Assembly: GCA_963921195.1 (NCBI GenBank)
Contig: OY992540.1
Coordinates: 195,857,640-195,921,639 of the forward strand
Length of the DNA: 64,000 nt
Direction: 5' to 3'
Source: Pegoplata infirma
Taxonomy: Eukaryota; Arthropoda; Insecta; Diptera; Anthomyiidae
The position numbers were made by a program, and so were the translations under genes. Below the pieces are notes generated by a model. It was not told the origin of the DNA, searched no databases, and saw nothing but the letters and a program-made list of their open reading frames with translations. Position 1 is the stretch's first letter, and the number at the start of each line of letters is the position of its first letter. Of the stretch, positions 47,193 through 58,720 are shown piece after piece.

Positions 47193-47926
47193 TAGGGCAA
47201 GTACTTTCATGCATCTAAAAATCGAAAATATGTGCCTATAATATGCTTCTAAAAATCGAAAATATGCACTTAAAATTTAAAAAATATGCACTTTAAATTT
47301 AAAAATATGTATTAAAAATCAAATGCTTTAACTAAAAAAGAGCTTTGTTAACATAAATTAGATTTTTTCAAATACTTTAATGCCCTCTACAATACTAAAG
47401 AAACGTCGTGTTTTAGTGGACACAGCTTTTAATTAAAAAATATTTTTTTATTGACACATTTTGTAATAAAAAATTTTAATTAAACAAATTTTCTTTAAAA
47501 TTTCTTTTCTTTGACTCAAAAAATGTTTCTGGAAAAAAAAACATTTTTAATTAAAATATTTTATTTTAATTCAAAATTTGAATACTTCTTTATATGCCAT
47601 TTACATATACCTCAAAATCCAGAAAAAATGGGATTTCAATGAAAATCCAAGTACTTTTTTGGATTTCAAACGTCAAATCCCATACAAAAAAAACTTGGAT
47701 TTTGGGAAAATCGTAAAATCGCAATTCAAAATCCCAAAAAATTTCTACTACTTAATTGTACAACTATTGTTTTTTTTCCAGAATAATCATCCCTAATGCT
47801 TTTTGCAACGTTGCACATGATTTTTTTTATCAGCTGTTGTTGTTTTTTATAAAGTAAAAAAACAATTAAAATTTATTTTTTAAAAACAATTAAATGATTA
47901 ATAAAAACAATGTTTAATAATGGGTA

Positions 47927-48281
47927 CGTTCAGCAGAGAAAGCTGCTACCCAGCTGCTACTCAACATTCTGCTGAACGGTTTAATTTTTGACATTTCAGT
48001 CAACATGTTGAGTGAGCGCTTCTCATCACTGAAATTATGCTACTTTTGATCACAAACTGATAAATAAACTGTTTCATTAAAATTATTTTTTTTTTTTTTA
48101 CGTTATTTAAGGAAATAAACAAAAATATTATAAAAAAGTAATTTCCACAGATAAAATAAATGAAAATATAAAAAAACAATCATTTATTCCAACATTCATA
48201 CAAAATTGCGTTCAGCAGAATCAACTAATCAAAACATGCTACATCTCAACTGTTGAGTAGCAGGTTTCTCTGCTGAACACG
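47927..48281. mobile_element. MITE with GTTCAGCAGAGAAA termini
   Basis: GTTCAGCAGAGAAAGCTGCT on the left and the inverse GTAGCAGGTTTCTCTGCTGA followed by AC on the right. 355 bp, non-coding, nested in H2. Confidence 0.7.
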
Positions 48282-48468
48282 CTCAATGTTTCATTTTAAA
48301 TTTAACATTGCAAATGGTAAACGCTCAATTGAGTTGACCAATTTGGTCTTCCTAACAAAGAAAAACACTCAATGGTGGCGGCCCCAAACTTGGCAAAAAT
48401 ATTAATTTTCTTGCATTTAAAGAAGCAGCTCTACATAAAAACACATTTTTTAATATTGTGGTCCCAAC

Positions 48469-49140
48469 GGCGTACGGACATAGCGCCCAAGGTCTTATCG
48501 CCCAAAACCGTAAATGTCATATCGCCCAAGCTGCGACATATACCCCAAAATGATAGGTCAAAAAATGTTATTTCTCCCAAAACAAAATTGTCAAAAAATC
48601 CAAAATATTTTTTTTGGGCGAAATGTCGAAATTACCACTTCTATGATTTGTTTTTTTTTTTGTAATAAAGGTTTTCTGTGTAGCTGGCCTTCGGCCGGGC
48701 TTAAGGATTACATACTCCATGCATTAAACCCACCCTCTCTGCAAACCAAAGCTATTTTGGTTATTTGATGCATAACAGGCCTTTTTGATGCATAACAAAT
48801 TTGATAGTGTAAAGGCCTGCTACCTAGAAAACTTTACTTTGCGGAGAGGGTGGGTTTAATGCATGGATTTTGTAATCCTTAAGCACGGCCGAAGGCCGGC
48901 TACGCATAAAAACTTTAAAATATTTTTTTTGGGTTCTATGACATGTTATAAATTCAACATTTTGATATTTGGGTAATATGACATTTTTGACAATTCATAT
49001 TAATTTAAAGAAAATTGTTAAAATACCCAAAAATAATGGCCATATCGTCCAAAAAATTTTGCAACAACAATTAACACACATTTTTTTTGGGTGGAATGAC
49101 TTTTTTAAATTGGGCGATATGCCCAATGGGACCGTACGCC
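48469..49140. mobile_element. MULE-like non-autonomous element
   Basis: Terminal GGCGTACGG...CCGTACGCC flanked by the exact 9-bp duplication GGTCCCAAC (48460-48468 and 49141-49149); 9 bp and G-starting ends fit Mutator-like elements. The ends carry repeated ATCGCCCAA words. A third-level MITE sits inside at 48680-48903. Confidence 0.75.
48680..48903. mobile_element. MITE with GTAGCYGGCCTTCGGCCG termini
   Basis: Inverted ends GTAGCTGGCCTTCGGCCGGG and GTAGCCGGCCTTCGGCCGTG continue inward through CTTAAGGATTACA and GGGTGGGTTTAATGCATG. Nested in the MULE-like element, which is nested in H2. Confidence 0.75.
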
Positions 49141-50065
49141 GGTCCCAACATATACTAGTGGGATTGAAAATATTGGCTCCGGCAAAGAAAAATCATTGTT
49201 TTTAGAAATATTTATAAAATTGGGTAATTTTCCCACTAACAACCCTGTACACAAATCATAAGAAAATACAGAGTTAGTACAAACAAAATCTCGCTAAATG
49301 TCAAAAAAGCATATGTAAACGGTATAGATTTTAATTGGATTTGAAATCCAAATTTATATGGATTTCGGGGTATATGTAAATAGCATATTAGCAATTTTTG
49401 TAAAAAAAAATAATTTTTTAGGTATAATTTTTTTTTTTGAGCTAAACAATTTACTTGAGTCACAAAAATAATTTGTAAAATATTTTTTAAAATATTTTTG
49501 TGGATACCAATCTCTTTCAAAATGTATTTAGCGTTTTGTACAACACGTGAATTCGGGATAAAACCCATTTTACTATCACGGTTTTGTTCATAACTTCTTA
49601 ACTACTGTGCAAATTTCGCTAAAATTCAATACCAACCTGACCAGGAGAATGACAAAAGTTGTTGTATAGGCATTTCTGAGACAATTTTCCTGTTTTTAAA
49701 ATCTAAGAATTTTTCTTTTCGGTTAATGAAATGCTTCAGAATAAAAATTTTAAACTTTTATTAGAATCAAAAAACTTTATTTTCAGAAACAAATTTCTAA
49801 GGAAATGTCTCAGAATATCATGTCTGTAAGAAAATAATATTTTTTTTACGAGAAATAGTGGCTCGGTTTTGGTTTTTGAAATGATTTTTTGAAAAAATGT
49901 TAACGAAAATTAATAATAATAATAATTAATAATAATAGTTTTGATCACATGATCAATTATTTTTATTTATTCATTCTATATATTTACAACTCATATTTTT
50001 TAATAAATTCTACCTAACCGAGAACTGGTAACAATGACCGTCGTCTCGCTGTAGCGAAAAAAACC

Positions 50066-50146
50066 AAGGGTTCTGGTGGGAATCGAACCCACGACCCCCA
50101 CGTTGAAAGGCTAGCACGCTACCAACTAGCCTACGGGGGCCCCCAA
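50066..50146 (-). other. tRNA-like module with canonical B box
   Basis: The minus strand has TAGGCTAGTTGGTAGCG (A box, D arm) and GTGGGTTCGATTCCCACC (T arm with perfect GGTTCGATTCC B box and 5-bp stem). The 7-nt loop TTTCAAC would give anticodon TCA, but its stem does not pair, so this is not a working tRNA. Related to 17041-17101. Confidence 0.6.
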
Positions 50147-50346
50147 CGAAATTAACGAAAATTAAAAAAAGTGCAATTTATATGAAAATATGCAAAAATA
50201 TGCATTTATACCAAAATATGCAAAAATATGCAACTACAAATCGATGCCATTTTATTGCAAATTTATTGATTTGGATAGATATTTAGTTTATGTTTTGTTT
50301 GGAGTGCCGAGTAAAAACATGCATTTTCATGAAAGTACTTGCCCTA

Positions 50347-51204
50347 CTTATTACACACGTAGATAGGTTTTCTAAAGACCTTTTATTTCGTATGTAATAT
50401 GACTAGGTTTCTTTGCATAATATAGGAGATAAACGAAAAAAACTGAAAAATTAAATTTTTTTCCCCCTCCTTTTCACCACCATATTATGAATTTGGGCCG
50501 CTACAAAAAAAAATACGTGTCCCTTTATTTTTTCTGCTCTACAAAATAAAACCAATTCCATAAAGATCCGCGGATGACACTACGGAGACTTCCCCCGTAA
50601 GTGCAGCTTTTTTGGCCTTCGGTCTTATTCACCTTTCGTAATTTTTTAAAAAAACTACTTATCTCCTTTTCTATATGAATGTACTAAAAAAATATATTTT
50701 TTTTAAATAACACATTTTTGAAGCAAATGCAATTTTTGAATGAATTTTTTAAACTTTATCCCCCTTAATTTTTTTTGAAACCTGCATAAATCGAAAATAT
50801 ATCATTTTTTATATAAAATTGAGTATCGATTTTTTCGGGCCGATATTTTATAAAATATTTGTGATATAAAAAAACATATATTATTTATATGAAAAAAACC
50901 ATGTAAGTATTTTTTAAAATAATCACAAAAATTAAAATTGTGTAGTTAATTTTATGTAAAAAATGTTACATTTTCGATTTATGCAGATTTCAAAAAAATT
51001 GAAGGGGGGATAAAGTTTTAAAAAATGCATTCAAAAATTGAATTTGCTCCAAAATGCGTTATTTAAAAAAAATATATATATTTTTTTAGTGCATTCATAT
51101 ACAACAGGACAATTGTTATAGTCAAATGCTTTTTGAAACGTAAAAATCAAATAAATACTTTCAAAGTTACAATCTTTTTTTGATAAAATTATAGAATAAA
51201 CATT
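50347..51204. repeat. Right arm of the split palindrome and a second palindrome
   Basis: 50410-50600 pairs with 46900-47110. 50650-51105 is another inverted repeat around 50880 (GGGGGATAAAGTTT pairing with AAACTTTATCCCCC). No gene. Confidence 0.6.
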
Positions 51205-52018
51205 CACTCAAAAAATTATGTCATTAACTGTTTGTAGTTTATTTAAAAAGTTTTCCGTTTAGTCGTTTTTAAAAGAAAAAACATTTGTTTGATGTTCAGT
51301 TTTTATTAATGACTACTTCAGTCCTTTGTTTAAAAAATAACACACTAAAAAATAAAGACTTTCATTAACATATAATTTTTAAAGTCATTTATTTTTGTTC
51401 TGTAAGTAAAAACTACTGATTATTCTTTTGATTTTTAATGATTTGTGTAAGTAATTTTTTTTTAAATTGTTGGTATTTTTTAATGAAATATAATTAGTTT
51501 TTACCTACCCATTTCAGTTATTTTTTGTAAAAAAAAAAAAATCAAAAAATTATTTATAGAAATATAAAAACATGTTTGTATCAAGTGACTTTGGTACGAT
51601 GGGTAGAGTGTCTGGCCAGAATGTAGTTGATTGCGGAATCGATTCCCCAACATTTTATAAAAATTTTTTAAAAAAATATTTCAATAAAAAATTGTTAAAA
51701 ATTACCTACGAAATCATTAATTTTTATTGTTTTCGTAGGTTATTTTTTTGAAATTTGTTGGTAAAAATAACAGAACTATCATTAATTTTTAATGTTTTCG
51801 TTGGTTATTTTTTTCGAATTTGTTGGTAAAAAACAATGAAGAAACCGTAATTTTTTAATGTTTAATGTTATTTATTTTAGAAAATTTTGTCAACAGTAAA
51901 AAATAAATGTTGATGTTTGTTAAAATAAATGAATAATTACTGGGATGGTTTTCAATTGTTTATTCACTTATTTTAAGTGTGTTTTTCATTTGTTTTTGCC
52001 TACAAAATATTTTGAGTG
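51205..52018. mobile_element. Probable MITE with CACTCAAAA ends and a tRNA-like module
   Basis: CACTCAAAAAATTATG near 51206 and the inverse CAAAATATTTTGAGTG near 52002-52017. The interior is A/T-rich with near-duplicate AACATTAAAAATTAATG words. The TA flank is seen only at the right, so the left boundary is uncertain. Confidence 0.45.
51588..51656 (+). other. tRNA-like module, degraded
   Basis: TTGGTACGATGGGTAGAGTG (A-box-like) then GCGGAATCGATTCCCC (B-box-like) at tRNA spacing. Stems do not close. Confidence 0.45.
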
Positions 52019-52293
52019 TAGTAGGGTATTAATACATTCTGTAAGGCCGAGTTTAAATTTTTTAATTGTTTTGTATGAAAACTACACACAAATGATATTG
52101 TCAAAGTCGTCAATGTTATTGCAAAAGTCGTGCGCGACTTCTAAATTTTACAGAATTTGCCTGAAACTTTGCACATGGAGTTGTTTAGTTCATGATTTCA
52201 ATAAAAGTGTTATTTTTGACCTCTGTAATGTTTATTTTTAAAATTTTTACATTTTATATACTATTTTTTACACAAAATAACTGAACATTTTTC

Positions 52294-53038
52294 GTACCCA
52301 GCAAAACTTAGATTACCAAATAAGGTATAAAATAAGGTATAGGATCTCTTACTTTATACATTGCAGCATTGATGATTTTAACAGGCGATGAGACTCAAAG
52401 TAATGCATCCACATTATCACAAAGAATACCAGTAAGGTATTAAATAAGTCACAAATTTATAACGAAGAATACGAGTAAGGTGTAAAATATATGATATTTT
52501 ATAGGTTACGAGAAATGAAATAATATAGCATACCAGAAGATAATATATAAGGTGTTACGAGTAGTGAAAAAGTAATTTTGTATTAAATTTACTCACGTGA
52601 TTGTAAGTGAGTGTAAGTAGTAGATAAAATATGCTCGTGAGTGTGTGTCGTTAGAAATTTCCTGTCGTGAACCCATCTCTAGTTTAAACTTATGCATTTT
52701 TTTTTTATAAAATAATTATTTTTTATGTTATTGTAATGCATTATGCATCCAATTATAAATAATACATTATTTCAAACTTTCAAATAATACATAATGTAAC
52801 CAAATATAAGTCATCCATGATTTAATGTTTAGAAATAACACATATGAAATACATTTTTTCCAATAATCATGCATTACGTAGCAAATTATTAGTAATGCAT
52901 TGTTTTTCACTTGAAAATAATACGTTGTGGAACAAATGTTTGGTAAGACATCATAAAATAATGCTACAAATAAGTTATATGCATTACCTGGTAATGTGTT
53001 ATATAATCACTACCCATTACCAAAGTTTTGCTGGGTAC
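52294..53038. mobile_element. MITE with GTACCCAGCAAAACTT termini
   Basis: GTACCCAGCAAAACTT at 52294 and inverse AAGTTTTGCTGGGTAC ending at 53038. The interior has repeated TAAGGTAT and TAATGCAT words. It ends about 30 bp beyond the stop codon of mucin-like gene 2. Confidence 0.75.
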
Positions 53039-53069
53039 TTTTTATGAATTAATTTCAATAATGATAGTT

Positions 53070-53477
53070 TTAAAATTTATTGTTTTTGAATTTCATACTA
53101 CTTCTCCTGTTAAAATGTTTACCCTGACGATGTCTTGTTCTTCTTAAGTTTCCTCTTAACCTTGAATTTGAAGTCTTGTTCTTCTTAAGTTTCCTCTTAA
53201 CCTTGAATTTGAAGTTACTTAAAGTGACCTTCTTCTTCTTTTTCTTATTAGTAGTTGTTGCTGATGTTGTTGTTGCAGATGCAGCTGTTGTTGCACTAGC
53301 TGCGGTTGTAGCAGCTGTTGTTGGAGCTACGGTAGTGGCAGCCACCGTGGTGCCAGCAACTGTTGTTGCACCTTCTGTTGTTGCAGCGACAGTTGTTTGA
53401 CAGCTAGTGAAGTCAATATTATGTATGATCAGCACACATAATATGACAATAAGTTGGAAGAATCCCAATGATTTCAT
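53070..53477 (-). CDS. Small secreted Thr/Ala-rich mucin-like protein, copy 2, rewritten C-terminus
   Basis: 135 residues. Signal peptide (MKSLGFFQLIVILCVLIIHN), then TTVAATT/TTAASATT-type repeats, then the basic block KKKKKKVTLSNFKFKVKRKL shared with copy 1. Copy 1 stops just after KKNKTSSG; here a 41-bp tandem duplication (53133-53173 and 53174-53214) shifts the frame, and the protein continues SRLRGNLRRTRHRQGKHFN and on to KFKNNKF, ending at a TAA only a few bases from an AATAAA (53076-53081 on the minus strand). The tail is thus partly former 3' UTR. The start at 53477 is chosen because the in-frame ATG at 53534 overlaps the TATA region. Function unknown; expected secreted and O-glycosylated. 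Confidence 0.7.
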   Translation of the reverse strand: MKSLGFFQLIVILCVLIIHNIDFTSCQTTVAATTEGATTVAGTTVAATTVAPTTAATTAASATTAASATTTSATTTNKKKKKKVTLSNFKFKVKRKLKKNKTSNSRLRGNLRRTRHRQGKHFNRRSSMKFKNNKF

Positions 53478-53521
53478 TGTTGAATTTAAGATTACTATAA
53501 CTTTTAATGAAAACTGTCTTG

Positions 53522-53533
53522 GTTTATATACCA
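53522..53533 (-). promoter_or_regulatory. TATA box of mucin-like gene 2
   Basis: The minus strand reads GGTATATAAACCAAGACAGT, identical to the promoter of copy 1 and at the same distance from the ATG. Confidence 0.65.
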
Positions 53534-53539
53534 TTTAAA

Positions 53540-54090
53540 TGTGAATATTCTATTTGTTTAGATATTTTAGTATGAAAATATTTACAAGTTTGATGATTTA
53601 TATTAAAGATGTTATATGTTAACAATTTGAAAAAAAAAATGTTTACTCTAGATCGAGGTCATTTATTTTCCCCATTGTGAAATAACATATTAAACCGCAC
53701 CAAAGAAAAACAATAAGTCTATTTTAACAAAAGTTTTATTTTAAATTTAAAATTTTTCATACATTTTTTGAAGTCGACTTAAAAAAAAACAAAAACAATT
53801 TGCATGGAAATAGAATTTAAAGTTGATTTAAAATTTATTTTACTTTTCTTTTGGTAAGGCTGAATATGTTCTTCAATTTACTCTACTTTCTTTATTAGGA
53901 TATTCTATACAAAAAAAAAATCAGAGAGTTTTCGATATTAGAAAATTTAACAATTTTTCAGGATTGAATTGACGATAGTTCTGTCGGGGTCACAGCGTAC
54001 GTCAGAGTCTTTGTGTTCCGACCTAAAGCGCTAACAGTAACTCCCAACCTAACCTATCGTTTCGGTGACCATTCATGTTTGTCATCATCA
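53540..54090. promoter_or_regulatory. Upstream flank shared with mucin-like gene 1
   Basis: Blocks conserved in order with 38150-38475, including GAGGTCATTTATTTTCCCCA and CCTAACCTATCGTTTC. An insertion-like A/T stretch at ~53700-53960 separates them here. Confidence 0.5.
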
Positions 54091-54506
54091 GAATTCTTTA
54101 GAAAATTATGGTTATAAAAAAAAAAAATCGAATATAAAAATTGTATTTTGATAAAAACTTTTTTTTTAGTAATTTTTAAAAAAAATGCTTTCAAAAGGTT
54201 TTGATTTTTAAAAATTATTGGATTTTTTTTTAATATTTTTCTAATAAAGTAAGCAAAATTTCCGAATTTTTGAGCCGGATTTGATAAAAAAATTCGTACC
54301 TGAATTTTGGTCGAAATAAGTAAATTTTTGCAATTTTGACCGCTGGTTGCCGACTGAAGATGACCTTTAGAAATTTTTTCATAAATTTTCTCATAATCAG
54401 TTCGAACGTGGCCATCGTTTGGCAGGTATTACGACAAGAAATTCGAAAATTTAAATTTGACGGGACGCCCTAATATATAGGGAGTTATTTAGCACCGCCC
54501 GACAGC
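54091..54506. other. No gene seen
   Basis: AT-rich DNA with a short open frame at 54230-54415 (minus) that has no recognisable domain. Confidence 0.4.
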
Positions 54507-54968
54507 CATAGCTGTATTATTGATTTTTTTTATTTGGATTTTATGGAAAAAAATAAAATACTTTGATATTTTAGTTGGCTATCAAAAAATAAAATGTTTT
54601 GTTATTTTATTTATTTTGGTTTGAATAAAATAAAATTTTATTTTATTCAAATTCATAAAAATGAAATAATATTTCTTTCCAAAAAAATCAAATAATTTTT
54701 TCTGATTGCTTATTCAAACAAACAAAATAGAATTTTTCAAAATAATCAACAAAAATTTGTGATTTTTTTTGGTTATTCACAAAAAATCAAATGAATAACG
54801 TATTATTTAAACAAAAAAAAGAAATATTCTTGAAAATTTTGTGTTTGAAAAATATTTTTTTTTTATTTATTTTGAATTTTATTATACAGTAAAACACCCA
54901 ATTATTCTTACAAACCACTATTGTTTTACTTATTTAAGGTTTTCTTTACTAAAACATTAATTAGATTA

Positions 54969-57394
54969 CACTGTGCAACAAGAAAAATGAGCCTCAATGG
55001 CTTCAACACCATATGAAAGTAGACCATCAAGTGAACAAAATCACCGAAGGGTTTTGCAAAGTCAGTTCGGATTTCTTTTTTATAGCCCACTGAAGTTTTC
55101 ATATTTTTATCAAAGGCGTTTGGAAAACGACAAAAATACTATAATAAGAAAACATCTGAGCTTCAAAATATGATTTGATGTCTTCAGTGAAATTTTATGG
55201 CGGTTCTTTTCTTAGAACATTTTAACCCTCTAACTGCCATTTTAAGGGGTCTTTTTAGTCCTTTTTCAAAACCTAAACACAGAAGTGTAATAAAACGTCC
55301 ATTTAGAGGGTTAAAATGTTCTACAAATATTTTCCTCATAAAATTTCACTAGGGGTTGTCGAATGTTCAAAGTTTGTGCGACATGCGCAAAATGCTTAAA
55401 AAGGGTCAAATATAAATAATCAATGTTAGTTATTTTTTTTTACCAAAGCAGTGTTAAAAAATATCGACAAATTTTATGATGATTCTTTTCTTTGGCAAAA
55501 TTAACCCTCTAGCTCCCGATTTAAAGGGTCATTTTTGTCCTTTTTTAAAAGAAATACAAAAAGTCTATAAAAAAAAGCAGTTAGAAGGTTAAAATGTTTT
55601 ACAAATATTTTCTGCATCAAATTTTACTTGGGCTCGTCTAAGACAGAAAGTTCGTCCAGCATATAGAAAATGCTTAAAAATTTTAAAGTATTAAATTTTT
55701 TTTTATATTTATTTTGGGCCGAAATATAAAAAACAAGTAAAAAAGTTAAATTCGACTTTATCGAATGTATTGATACCCTCCACAATGTAAAAAAGTTTAT
55801 TTGCAAAAAAAAAAAAAAAAATTTTAAAAAAAATCCGAGAAAAAAATTTTTGGTAAAAAAAAATTCGACGAAAATGTTTTTTTTTGTAAAAAAAATATAT
55901 TTGTACTTGTTTAGATTGCATTTTGTGATCAATTCTGTTCACATGTGTCAACCAGCAGCCGAATTAAAGCATTTTGTGTTTTTAGGCTATGTTGAATGTA
56001 CCACAATTTTCGAGGTGTTCTTACATTTTCGTTCATAACTTTTGAACCGCTGAACCGATTTCGCTCAAATGCAATACCAAACTCCTTAGGACAACAACAA
56101 GTAAATATGCTAAGTCTTATATATCTGTTTAATACTTTGGCCGTGATCACCATTTCAGATATCTTGTGAAAAGTCGCGTGATGTCGTTCTAGCGGAAATT
56201 TGTTGGTGGAGCAAAAATATATTTGAGGATGAAGAAGAATTAGGTGGGGAAAAAACCTTAGCTTTCTTTTGAGTCAAAAAAAAGGGCCCGACATAACATA
56301 AAATTACAAAATGCGTTAATTCGGTTGCTGGTTGACACATGTGAACAGAATTGATCACCGAATGGTATTTAAACAAGTACAATCATATTTAAAAAAAAAA
56401 AAAAACATTTTCGTCGATTTTTTTTTTAACAAAAAATTTGTTCGCGAATTTTTTTTAAAAAATGTGTATTTTGTTTTTTTTTTTGCAAATAAACTTTTTT
56501 ACATTGTGGAGGGTATTAATACATTCGACAAAGCCAAATTAACCATTTTTACTTGTTTTTTTTTTATATTTCGGCCCAAAAAGATATAAAAAAAAAAATT
56601 TCAATACTCTAAAATTTTTAAGCATTTTCTATATGCTGGACGAACTTTCTGTCTTAGACGTGCTCAAGTAAAATTTGATGCAGAAAATATTTGTAAAACA
56701 TTTTAACCTTCTAACTGCTTTTTTTATAGACTTTTTTGTATTTCTTTTAAAAAAGGACGAAAATTACCCCTTAAAACGGGACCTAAAGGGTTAATTTTGT
56801 CAAAGAAAAGAATCATTATACAATTTTATAAAACACATCAAAACATAATTTTTAGCTCAAAAGTATATTTGCACTGCATTTTGTTGATATATTTAAACAC
56901 TGCTTTGGTAAAAAAAAAATAACAAACATTGATTATTTATACTTGACCCTTTTTAAGCACTTTGCGTATGTCGCACAAACTTTGCACATTTGACAACCCC
57001 TAGTGAAATTTTATGAGGAAAATATTTGTAGAACATTTTAACCCTCTAAATGGACGTTTTATTACACTTCTGTGTTTAGGTTTTGAAAAAGGACTAAAAT
57101 GACCCCTTAAAATGGCAGTTAGAGGGTTAAAATGTTCTAAGAAAAGAACCGCCATAAAATTTCACTGCAGACATCAAATCATATTTTGAAGCTCAGATGT
57201 CTTCTTATTATAGTATTTTTGTCGATTTCCAAACGCCTTTGATAGAAATATAAAAACTTCAGTGGGCTATAAAAAAGAAATCCGAACTGACTTTGCAAAA
57301 CCCTTTGGTGATTTTGTTCACTTGATGGTTTACTTTCATATGGCGTTGAAGGCATTGAGGCTCAATTCGATGACCCAAAATTTGTTGCACAGTG
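54969..57394. mobile_element. 2.4-kb palindromic element with CACTGTGCAACAA ends and TTA duplication
   Basis: CACTGTGCAACAA at 54969 and inverse ending 57394, flanked by TTA on both sides. The arms pair almost completely to a centre near 56180. A DINE-1-like end pair (55731 and 56556, both ACAAGTA facing outward) is embedded. CACTG ends fit CACTA/CMC-type, the TTA duplication also fits PIF/Harbinger; class unresolved. Confidence 0.75.
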
Positions 57395-57629
57395 TTATTT
57401 TTAATTTTTTCCCAAATTGACTTTTACTGATTAAAAAATGTTCTTAAAAAATTTTCTTATGGAAAATACTCTAGTTGATTAGTCTTTTCGATATTTTTCT
57501 TAAACAATAAAAAGTCGTGAAAGGATGTATAATTACTTAAATACCCTTAATTGTAAAGGTTTATTTTGCAAAACATTGAGATTTTTAAGGGTTTTTGCTT
57601 TGGTGACATTTTTAAGAAAATATTCTTTA

Positions 57630-58720
57630 GGGCCATTCCAGAAAATTTAGCTCAAATTTTAGTCATTTTTGGAAATGGTGTCTCAGATTAATTTGAACCT
57701 TGACACATAGATAGCCCTCATAAATATGATATATGTACCATATATCGTTTTTTTACATTTGGTGTATTTAACGAATTATGGCGGGTCAAAGATTGACTTT
57801 TTAAGCAAAAGTAAGAAAAATACATCACGTTTAAAGAGCTGTAACTTCTTAACCAATGACCCGATTTTCACAAATTTACGCTCATGTGATAGCTAGGGTT
57901 CTTCTTTTAGAAAATATTTTTAAAATTACACAGTTTTTTTTTACAGAAATGATGCAAAAATGCAAAAACATTTTTTCTTTTCGAATATTTAAAAAAACAC
58001 ATCTTCGATTTTTTTTAAAAAAATTCTGGTGAAAAATTACAATGTTTTGTATAACATATTCAAAATTCAGAGTGGGATCTCCATGGGATCAAAAACTATT
58101 CTGTTTTAAGTACGAGGTTCTCATATTTTTCCCTTAGAAAATTTAAATTTTTAATGATTTGAATGTTTTTCAAAATTTATATAGTATAATTTTCTTTGAA
58201 AATTTAAATTTTTATATTGAAGAAACACAAAATTTTAATTTTCTAAGGTAAAATTTAAGAACTTCGTACTAAAACCAGAATATTTTTTGATCCCATTGGG
58301 ATCCCACTCTGAATTTTGGATATGTTGTACAAAACAGTATTGTTTATCACCAAACTTTTTTTTAAAAAAATCGAAGAGGTTTTTTTTTAAATATTCGCAA
58401 AAAAAAAAAGTTTTTGAATTTTTGCAACACTTCTGAAAAAAAACCGTATGCTTTTGAAAATATTTCCTAAAAGAAGAAGAATTAAGCTTTCATATGAGCC
58501 ATTATTTGTGATAATCGGATTACTAGTTAAAAAGTTAGAGCACGTTAAACGTCATGTATTTTTCTGACTTTTGCTAAAAAAGTCGAACTTTGACCCGCGA
58601 TAATTTGAAAACTACAGCAAATTTTGAAAATCCAAAAATGCAACATATCTCATATAAACGTGGATATCTATGAGCCAAATTCTCACTGGCGTCCAAAGGC
58701 ATGTTTCCGAACAGTGCACT
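57630..58720. repeat. 1.1-kb palindrome inside H3
   Basis: AAATATTTTTAAAATTACAC/AAGAAGAATT-type blocks pair around ~58170 (for example GATCCCATTGGGATCCCACT at 58290 against AGTGGGATCTCCATGGGATC at 58071). Non-coding. Confidence 0.65.

Larger units (their letters stand above)
47193..50346. mobile_element. hAT-like non-autonomous element H2
   Basis: Termini TAGGGCAAGTACTTTCATG and the inverse, flanked by the exact 8-bp duplication CTTATTAC (47185-47192 and 50347-50354). Subterminal AAAATATGCAAAAATATGCA repeats. It carries a MITE (47927-48281), a MULE-like element (48469-49140) and a tRNA-like module (50066-50146). No transposase. Confidence 0.85.

Noticed and set aside
50066..50146. Functional tRNA gene with anticodon TCA (selenocysteine/suppressor-like)
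   Set aside because: A and B boxes are good and the T arm pairs, but the anticodon and acceptor stems do not, and a deleted relative exists at 17041-17101; more likely a SINE-head relic.
53176..53400. Val/Ala-rich plus-strand frame opposite mucin-like gene 2 (and 37812-38024 opposite gene 1)
   Set aside because: Antisense of Thr/Ala repeats (ACN/GCN codons read as valine/alanine codons); no start context or independent conservation.
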